Assembly (NCBI GenBank): GCA_964035775.1
Contig: OZ038313.1
Coordinates: 19,075,492 to 19,139,491 of the forward strand
DNA length: 64,000 bases
Direction of reading: 5' to 3'
From: Osedax frankpressi
Lineage: Eukaryota > Annelida > Polychaeta > Sabellida > Siboglinidae
Below the pieces are notes generated by a model. That model was not told the origin of the DNA. It made no database searches and saw only the letters and a list, made by a program, of their open reading frames with translations. A program made the position numbers and the translations under genes. Of the stretch, positions 54,650-64,000 are shown piece after piece (position 1 is the stretch's first letter; the number at the start of each line of letters is the position of its first letter).

Positions 54650-55686
54650 GTTGTATAATAAGGATAATAATATATTGATATATGGATGATAAACACAAAT
54701 ATAATATAATTATGATATACCAAAATTACAAATTTAAATTGATAAATATATTGTTATTTTATTTATCCATGAAATTATTACAATTTTTATTTTTTAAATC
54801 ATAACAAAAAATATTTTTATTTAAAAATTTATAAAATATCAGATTAATAGCTCTTAAATATTTCGTATGAAAAATAAATCACGAATATAGAATGACAAAT
54901 ATTCCAGAAATAAACAAACACATTTACATCAATCATCAGTGTTGCCTAAATGGTTATATTATATCACTCACTCACTTACTCACTCACTCACCCAGTTACT
55001 TACTCACTCACTTAATCAATTAATAATTAGTTATGTGAGTTAGCTAGCTAACTCACATTTACTAATTTAGTATAAACAATAATAAGGCTAATAATGTTAA
55101 TTACGTATATATCAAATATATACATTATCTTCCTAATAAAGATAACAACATCCAGTATGAATGACTCAATACACGATAGATACAATCATATTGATTAGAT
55201 AGAATTAACTGATGAAGTGTTTACAATTGAAAAAATAAGATAGTTATCTTATAAGATACTAATAATGTTTACAAATGAATACATAATAACGTTATATTAG
55301 TGTTTACAAGTGCATACATAATATTGTTATCTTAAGGGGTTACATATATGTTACGTTAAGGGGTTACACATAGCTTTTACGGCTTTTTACGAAGAATTAA
55401 GCTGCGTTTACGCTGAAAAAGATCGCAATTTAAAATTCGTTTACACAGAAAAAGACGATAAGCTATCACTTATAACATAAAGTAAACACGCTTACATTTA
55501 AATAAATATTTTACAAAGGGTATATTTCAACTTTGATTGGCAGATATCAACAAAGAAAATAATCTGTCAATCAATAATAGGTTACCAATAAGGTAACTAC
55601 AATTTACTCGTACACGTGTTGAAGATTGAGTAAAGTTATTATTAACCAGCAATCTCAAAATACACCAAGTTCTTATTTTGAGTTGT
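54650..55686 (+). repeat. Single monomer M38 between two spacers
   Basis: Lone monomer with the 26 bp palindrome at 55033-55058. It has a small deletion at its start (TATATGGATGATAA in place of TATATAGATGGATGATAA), also seen independently or by exchange in M43 near 62701. It has other private changes (ATTACAATTTTTA, GAATTAACTGATG). Confidence 0.94.
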
Positions 55687-56868
55687 AGTACGTGAAGAAA
55701 CTGAAATAGTTTAAATATTTTCCTATTCAAATCTAAAAAATAGATAGAAAGAGAAGGAAACACTAAATAGATGTTTACATATATTTAAAATGGAAAGTAT
55801 GGAAAATATAGCACTCTACTAAAAAAACCCTAAATGCTGCTGATATTAATATCTATATAATAGTTATACCATGAAAAATATAATATTGATCTATATTATT
55901 AATTTTTTTATTGCAAAGGGAAAATAATAACATTATATATAAAAATATTTTATGGTTTAAAAATTAAAAGAATCATAAGTTTGATTTTTATAGGATATAT
56001 CATTTCAAGAATTTATAATATTATGTATTAATATTTTTTAAAATATTTGTTTATATTTATATTCTAAATATTCTTTGATTTTCATGGAAAAGCGAATTTA
56101 TTTGCTTTTCGATAACAAATAGTCGTCATTATTTATGTACGAGTTAACATATTTCTAATTGGCGTTCGAATTTATCGAAATTATATTTTATGATTTCGTC
56201 ATTATGATTACATCAAGTTAACGGTTATTTATACATCAAGTTAACGGTTAAATATAGAAACTAAATTATAAACAAAGTATCTAAATATTCGGTTTAAACA
56301 TTTATTCTATAATTCTATAGATTATATTAGTATTGTTTGCAATTGTTGAATCCACAAGTATTATTAGAGAAGTCATTAGCGATTTAATTTATGAACTATG
56401 ATTGTAGTATTCTAATGAAATAATTAGTTGTGAAGTTTTAGATATATATATATACATATATATAACATATATGTTCTAATTGATCCATTTTCTTCTAGTA
56501 GGGATAATAAATATATACAAACGGTATACAGCTATATGATCTATAATAAGAAAGTTATCATAAATAAATAATCCAATACAATTTATACGTTTTTATCCTA
56601 TTATTTCTTGTTTATATCGATTATGTAACTATATATATAGCTACATATGCACCTTATATGCTAATATTAATCTTAGAAATATAAAGTTAACAAATCAAAT
56701 GTATAACATTTCCAACTTAATAAAGTGGTAATAACTCATGATTATCTAGATACGTCTTTATTTTAATATCGTAATTTTGAATATTATATTATAATAATAT
56801 TATATTATTAACATATATTTAGTATTTTATTGAATTAATACAAATAGTTACTATTTTTTCAACCTTCC

Positions 56869-56917
<49 letters not shown>

Positions 56918-57013
56918 AAACTGACATATGATTCATACATTTCACTTACTTTCATTGACATATATAATATATAGTAATACAATCAAGTTAACATAACGAA
57001 CGATACTATCTTT
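55687..57013 (+). repeat. Spacer S8
   Basis: Complete spacer of about 1.33 kb. It lacks TATAGGTATG after TAGCTACATA (56641) and ends in ACGATACTATCTTT before M39. The (TA)n tract is at about 56872-56915. It sits directly upstream of the monomer carrying LINE copy 2. Confidence 0.93.
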
Positions 57014-57373
57014 GTTGTATAATAAGGATAATAATATATTGATATATAGATGGATGATAAACACAAATATAATATAATCATGATATACCAAAATTATAAA
57101 TTTAAATTGATAAATATATTGTTATTTTATTTATCCATGAAATTATTAAAATTTTAATTTTTTAAATCATAACAAAAAATATTTTTATTTAAAAATTTAT
57201 AAAATATCAGATTCATAGCTCTTATATATTTCGTATGAAAAATAAATCACGAATATAGAATGACAAATATTCCAGAAATAAACAAACACATTTACATCAA
57301 TAATCAGTGTTGCTTAAATGGTTATATTATATCACTAACTCACTTACTCACTCACTCACTCATTCAGTTACTT

Positions 57374-58793
57374 AAAAAAAAAAAAAAAAAAAAAAAATTT
57401 AACTGCTCTCAAATCGGAGTACCTCAAGGTAGTGTCTTGGGTCCACTTTTATTTAATATATATATATCCGATATCGACTTACTTATGAACTCCTATAATA
57501 CTAAATACCACATGTACGCTGACGACACACAAATTTACACTTCCACAACCTTTAATGAATTACCGAATACACTAAAAGAAATCAATAGCATAACGACAAA
57601 ATTAGAAAATTACTTTAATTATAATTACTTGAAACTTAATTTACAGAAAACTGAATGCATCATATTCCATAGTAAAAGTCATACGCCACCACCCATCACA
57701 CATATTAAAATTGCAAATAAAGATATACCCATTAAGACAACTATAACTACTTTAGGTGTAATATTAGAATCTGACTTAACCTTCGACAAACATATTTCAT
57801 TAATAACTAAGCAATATTACTATAAAATATTTAAAATAAAACAAATTAAACACCTTCTCAACCAGACATCACTCAAAATACTCACATCTGCCTAAATTCT
57901 ATCTAAACTTGACTACTGCAACTCACTTTTAATTAATATACCTAAAATACAAGAAAAACGACTAAACAAAATTATTAACCACACTTGCAGACTTATTTAC
58001 AAACTCCCTAAACGAACACACATCACATTATATAGAAAAAAACTTAAATTTCTAACCTTTAAACACAGATCCATATACAAAATTCTAACAATAATACATA
58101 CAGCACTGAAAACTGATATCCCTAAATATATGAGCGACTCAATTAAACTAAAACTGAAAAGCAATCTAAGGTCATCCAATAAAAAACTGCTTAAACAAGA
58201 CATAACAAACAATTTTCCACAACTTTGGAATAATCTACCCATAACTGTTACCAATGAAAATAATACAAATACTTTTAAAAGCAAACTTCACAAATACTTA
58301 CTTGGTCTAGACTGATATAACCTGACACACCCTTATAATATTCCTATTGCTACTGAATTATCAAAGTGATTTACACTGTATTTTTACCTAATACAATACC
58401 CATTACTCAAAAACCAATACTCAACTACTTTATTTTCTACAGCCTATATTACTTTCAACTTTTACTACTTACTTCTTACCAACCTCACTACCATACTTTA
58501 CCTCCTTTACACGTACATTTATATCTGACTTATTTTCTCTATATACTGTCCCCTATACAGTTTTCCCATATGTATAATGTACATTGCACACTTCCCTCAC
58601 ATGCAATTCCCTCTCACGTGACTTCCTTATACATATTACCACAATTATTACCTCGATTTTATTTATTTTGAAAAACGTATTTACTATATTAATTGTGTTA
58701 TATTTCGTTAATAATACTTACACTCACCTTCGAACAATGTAAAAATTGGATTTTCGTGAATAAACATATGCACACACACACACACACACACAC
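57374..58793 (+). mobile_element. 5'-truncated CR1/L2-like LINE, copy 2
   Basis: The same element as copy 1, at the same point of the host monomer, with the same flanking variants (GTTGCTTAAATGG, CACTAACTCACTTAC, CATTCAGTTACTTA). It is therefore one insertion later copied with its monomer. The 5' junction is a pure A24 run (57374-57397) where copy 1 has an interrupted A/AAATAA tract. The coding part spans 57401-58315, and the 3' UTR leads to a (CA)n tail at 58771-58793. I see no difference between the copies over the 915 bp coding part and six substitutions in the 3' UTR. Confidence 0.92.
57401..58315 (+). pseudogene. LINE reverse transcriptase, C-terminal part, copy 2
   Basis: Identical to copy 1 as far as I can read: [21 protein letters not shown] (57515-57526), [15 protein letters not shown], the shared in-frame TAA at 57893-57895, LDYCNSLL, and the LRSS...LWNNLP end with its stop at 58313. 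The A24 run happens to keep an upstream satellite ATG (57260) in frame. This gives a 211-codon chance fusion that starts [18 protein letters not shown] and passes through a poly-lysine stretch into the RT fragment. Nothing suggests that this fusion is expressed. The endonuclease and N-terminal RT are missing. Confidence 0.9.
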
Positions 58794-61700
58794 TTACTCA
58801 CTCACTTAATCAATTAATAATTAGTTATGTGAGTTAGCTAGCTAACTCACATTTACTAATTTAGAATAAACAATAATAAGGCTAATACTGTTAATTACGT
58901 TTACATCAAATATATACATTATCTTCCTAATAAAGATAACAACATCCAGTATGAATGACTCAATACACGATAGATACAATCATATTTATTAGATAGAATT
59001 AACAGACGAAGTGTTTACAATTGAAAAAATAAGATAGTTATCTTATAAGATACTAATAATGTTTACAATTGAATACATAATAACGTTATATTAGTGTTTA
59101 CAAGTGCATAAATAATATTGTTATCTTAAGGGGTTACATATATGTTACGTTAAGGGTTTACACATAGCTTTTACAGCTTTTTACAAAGAATTAAGCTTCG
59201 TTTACGCTGAAAAAGATCGCAATTTAAAATGCGTTTACACAGAAAAAGACGATAAGCTATCACTTTGAACATAAAGTAAACACGCTTACATTTAAATAAA
59301 TATTTTACAAAGGGTATATTTCAACTTTGATTGGCAGATATCAACAAAGAAAATAATCTGTCAATCAATAATAGGTTACCAATAAGGTAAACTACAATTT
59401 ACACGTACACGTGTTGAAGATTGAGTACATTTATTATTAACCAGCAATCTCAAAATACACCAAGTTCTTATTTTGAGTTGTCTGTATAATCTCTGTTGTA
59501 TAATAAGGATAATAATATATTGATATATAGATGGATGATAAACACAAATATAATATAATTATGATATACCAAAATTACAAATTTAAATTGATAAATATAT
59601 TGTTATTTTATTTATCCATGAAATTATTAAAATTTTAATTTTTTAAATCATAACAAAAAATATATTTCTTTAAACATTTATAAAATATCAGATTCATAGC
59701 TCTTATATGTTTCGTATGAAAAATAAATCACGAATATAGAATGACAATTATTCCAGAAATAAACAAACACATTTACATCAATCATCAGTATTGCCTAAAT
59801 GGTTATATTATATCACTCACTCACTTACTCACTCACTCACTCACTCAGTTACTTACTCACTCACTTAATCAATTAATAATTAGTTATGAGAGTTAGCTAG
59901 CTAACTCAAATTTACTAATTTAGAATAAACAATAATAAGGCTAATAATGTTAATTACGTATATATCAAATATATACATTATTTTCCTAATGAAGATAACA
60001 ACATCCAGTATGAATGACTCAATACACGATAGATACAATAATATTTATTAGATAGAATTAACAGACGAAGTGTTTACAATTGAAAAAATAAGATAGTTAT
60101 CTTATAAGATACTAATAATGTTTACAATTGAATACATAATAACGTTATAGTAGTGTTTACAAGTACATAAATAATATTGTTATCTTAAGGGGTTACATAT
60201 ATGTTACGTTAAGGGTTTACACATAGCTTTTACAGCTTTTTCCGAAGAATTAAGCTTCGTTTACGCTGAAAAAGATCGCAATTTAAAATGCGTTTACACA
60301 GAAAAAGACGATAAGCTATCACTTTGAACATAAAGTAAACACGCTTACATTTAAATAAATATTTTACAAAGGGTATATTTCAACTTTGATTGGCAGATAT
60401 CAACAAAGAAAATAATCTGTCAATCAATAATAGGTTACCAATAAGGTAAACTACAATTTACACGTACACGTGTTGAAGATTGAGTAAAGTATTATTAACC
60501 AGCAATCTCAAAATACACCAAGTTCTTATTTTGAGTTGTCTGTATAATCTCTGTTGTATAATAAGGATAATAATATATTGATATATAGATGGATGATAAA
60601 CACAAATATAATATAATTATGATATACCAAAATTACAAATTTAAATTGATAAATATATTGTTATTTTATTTATCCATGAAATTATTAAAATTTTAATTTT
60701 TTAAATCATAACAAAAAATATTTTTATTTAAACATTTATAAAATATCAGATTCATAGCTCTTATATATTTCGTATGAAAAATAAATCACGAATATAGAAT
60801 GACAAATATTCCAGAAATAAACAAACACATTTACATCAATCATCAGTGTTGCCTAAATGGTTATATTATATCACTCACTCACTTACTCACTCACTCACTC
60901 ACTCAGTTACTTACTCACTCACTTAATCAATTACTAATTAGTTATGAGACTTAGCTAGCTAACTCAAATTTACTAATTTAGAATAAACAATAATAAGGCT
61001 AATAATGTTAATTAAGTATATATTAAATATATACATTATCTTCCTAATAAAGATAACAACATCCAGTATGAATGACTCAATACACGATAGATACAATCAT
61101 ATTGATTAGATAGAATTAACAGACGAAGTGTTTACAATTGAAAAAATAAGATAGTTATCTTATAAGATACTAATAATGTTTACAATTGAATACATAATAA
61201 CGTTATATTAGTGTTTACAAGTGCATACATAATATTGTTATCTTAAGGGGTTACATATATGTTACGTTAAGGGTTTACACATAGCTTTTACAGCTTTTTA
61301 CGAAGAATTAAGCTTCGTTTATGCTGAAAAAGATCGCAATTTAAAATGCGTTTACATAGAAAAAGACGATAAGCTATCACTTTGAACATAAAGTAAACAA
61401 GCTTACATTTAAATAAATATTTTACAAAGGGTATATTTCAACTTTGATTGGCAGATATCAACAAAGAAAATAATCTGTCAATCAATAATAGGTTACCAAT
61501 AAGGTAAACTACAATTTACACGTACACGTGTTGAAGATTGAGTAAATTTATTATTAACCAGCAATCTCAAAATACACCAAGTTCTTATTTTGAGTTGTCT
61601 GTATAATCTCTGTTGTATAATAAGGATAATAATATATTGATATATAGATGGATGATAAACACAAATATAATATAATTATGATATACCAAAATTACAAATT

Positions 61701-64000
61701 TAAATTGATAAATATATTGTTATTTTATTTATCCACGAAATTCTTAAAATTTAAATTTTTTAAATCATAACAAAAAATATTTTTATTTAAACATTTATAA
61801 AATATCAGATTCATAGCTCTTATATATTTCGTATGAAAAATAAATCACGAATATAGAATGACAAATATTCCAGAAATAAACAAACACATTTACATCAATC
61901 ATCAGTGTTGCCTAAATGGTTATATTATATCACTCACTCACTTAGTCACTCACTCACTCACCCAGTTACTTACTCACTCACTTAATCAATTACTAATTAG
62001 TTATGAGAGTTAGCTAGCTAATTCAAATTTACTAATTTAGAATAAACAATAATAAGGCTACTAATATTAATTAAGTATATATCAAATATATACATTATCT
62101 TCCTAATAAAGATAACAACATCCAGTATGAATGACTAAATACACGATAGATACAATCATATTGATTAGATAGAATTAACAGACGAAGTGTTTACAATTGA
62201 AAAAATAAGATAGTTATCTTATAAGATACTAATAATGTTTACAATTGAATACATAATATCGTTATATTAGTGTTTACAAGTGCATAAATAATATTGTTAT
62301 CTTAAGGGGTTACATATATGTTACGTTAAGGGGTTACACATAGCTTTTACAGCTTTTTACGAAGAATTAAGCTGCGTTTACGCTGAAAAAGATCGCAATT
62401 TAAAATGCGTTTACATAGAAAAAGACGATAAGCTATCACTTTGAACATAAAGTAAACACGCTTACATTTAAATAAATATTTTACAAAGGGTATATTTCAA
62501 CTTTGATTGGCAGATATCAACAAAGAAAATAATCTGTCAATCAATAATAGGTTACCAATAAGGTAAACTACAATTTACACGTACACGTGTTGAATATTGA
62601 GTACATTTATTATTAACCAGCAATCTCAAAATACACCAAGTTCTTATTTTGAGTTGTCTGTATAATCTCTGTTGTATAATAAGGATAATAATATATTGAT
62701 ATATGGATGATAAACACAAATATAATATAATTATGATATACCAAAATTACAAATTTAAATTGATAAATATATTGTTATTTTATTTATCCATGAAATTATT
62801 AAAATTTTAATATTTTAAATCATAACAAAAAATATTTTTATTTAAACATTTATAAAATATCAGATTCATAGCTCTTATATATTTCGTATGAAAAATAAAT
62901 CACGAAAATAGAATGACAATTATTCCAGAAATAAACAAACACATTTACATCAATCATCAGTGTTGCCTAAATGGTTATAGTATATCACTCACTCGCTTAC
63001 TCACTCACTCACTCACTCACTCAGTTACTTACTCACTCACTTAATCAATTAATAATTAGTTATGAGAGTTAGCTAGCTAACTCAAATTTACTAATTTAGA
63101 ATAAACAATAATAAGGCTAATAATGTTAATTACGTATATATCAAATATATACATTATCTTCCTAATAAAGATAACAACATCCAGTATGAATGACTCAATA
63201 CACGATAGATACAATAATATTTATTAGATAGAATTAACAGACGAAGTGTTTACAATTGAAAAAATAAGATAGTTATCTTATAAGATACTAATAATGTTTA
63301 CAATTGAATACATAATTACGTTATAGTAGTGTTTACAAGTGCATAAATAATATTTTTATCTTAAGGGGTTACATATATGTTACGTTAAGGGTTTACACAT
63401 AGCTTTTACAGCTTATTACGAAGAATTAAGCTGCGTTTACGCTGAAAAAGATCGCAATTTAAAATGCGTTTACATAGAAAAAGACGATAAGCTATCACTT
63501 TGAACATAAAGTAAACACGCTTACATTTAGATAAATATTTTACAAAGGGTATATTTCAACTTTGATTGGCAGATATCAACAAAGAAAATAATCTGTCAAT
63601 CAATAATAGGTTACCAATAAGGTAAACTACAATTTACACGTACACGTGTTGAAGATTGAGTAAAGTTATTATTAACCAGCAATCTCAAAATACACCAAGT
63701 TCTTATTTTGAGTTGTCTGTATAATCTCTGTTGTATAATAAGGATAATAATATATTGATATATAGATGGATGATAAACACAAATATAATATAATTATGAT
63801 ATACCAAAATTACAAATTTAAATTGATAAATATATTGTTATTTTATTTATCCATGAAATTATTAAAATTTTAATTTTTTAAATCATAACAAAAAATATTT
63901 TTATTTAAACATTTATAAAATATCAGATTCATAGCTCTTATATATTTCGTATGAAAAATAAATCACGAATATAGAATGACAAATATTTCAGAAATAAACA

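Larger units (their letters stand above)
57014..64000 (+). repeat. Satellite array A9, monomers M39-M44 (cut by window end)
   Basis: Monomers start at 57014, 59495, 60553, 61612, 62671 and 63730. M39 is 2,481 bp because of LINE copy 2. M40 matches M25, and M42 matches M30 (CTTAGTCACTC, CTAATTCAAATTT, GAATATTGAGTACATTT). M41 has an altered palindrome (GAGACTTAGCTAGC). M43 has TATATGGATGATAA. M44 runs off the window after 271 bp. Confidence 0.95.

Noticed and set aside
878-64000. CRISPR array
   Set aside because: Repeat units are about 1 kb with no short repeat/unique-spacer pattern, and there are no cas genes; the context is eukaryotic satellite.
1-64000. CENP-B box that would support a centromere
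   Set aside because: I saw no convincing match to the known 17 bp box in monomer or spacer; centromere identity remains open.

Overview
The window is a 64 kb tract of very AT-rich satellite DNA (roughly three quarters A+T or more, judged by eye) and holds no intact protein-coding gene that I can support. The only recognisable protein-coding remains are two copies of the 3' end of a CR1/L2-like LINE (non-LTR retrotransposon). This LINE class and the eukaryotic repeat landscape point to an AT-rich animal nuclear genome. The sequence alone does not settle the species, or whether this is a centromere, a sex chromosome, a B chromosome or another heterochromatic block.

The basic unit is a monomer of about 1,059 bp. 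I count 44 of them (the last cut by the window end), all head-to-tail on the + strand. Each starts at GTTGTATAATAAGG, carries a (CACT)n microsatellite and a GAGTTAGCTAGCTAACTC palindrome near its middle, and ends just after a small hairpin (CTCAAAATA / TATTTTGAG). Runs of monomers are separated by a second repeat, a spacer of about 1.33 kb that has several (TA)n tracts of variable length. Layout: spacer 1-877 (left end cut off); monomers M1-M7 878-8203; a 4.5 kb non-satellite island to about 12700, then a partial spacer to 13139; M8-M10 13140-16320; spacer; M11 17660-18700; spacer; M12-M26 20010-37671; spacer; M27-M34 38997-47406; spacer; M35 48749-49800; spacer; M36-M37 51207-53325; spacer; M38 54650-55686; spacer; M39-M44 57014-64000.

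The array has been reshuffled repeatedly. The first 4.3 kb recur at 38.1-42.4 kb, sharing the same private 73 bp deletion. A two-monomer unit is duplicated at 24.6-28.8 kb. A monomer-spacer-monomer block at 46.3-49.8 kb recurs at 52.3-55.7 kb. One LINE insertion into the CACT tract of a monomer has been copied along with its host monomer (22.5 and 57.4 kb). Private marks in individual monomers (a 365 bp internal duplication, small deletions, a CACT expansion, a 98 bp perfect palindrome) record slippage, microhomology-mediated and fold-back replication events.

Points most worth following: the mid-monomer palindrome, perfect over 18 bp in most monomers and over 26 bp in a spacer-associated lineage through changes on both arms; a paired TTAAGGGGTTAC motif whose diverged counterpart, at nearly the same spacing, lies in the otherwise different spacer; the single shared breakpoint joining monomers to each other or to spacers next to a terminal hairpin; and the 4.5 kb island.
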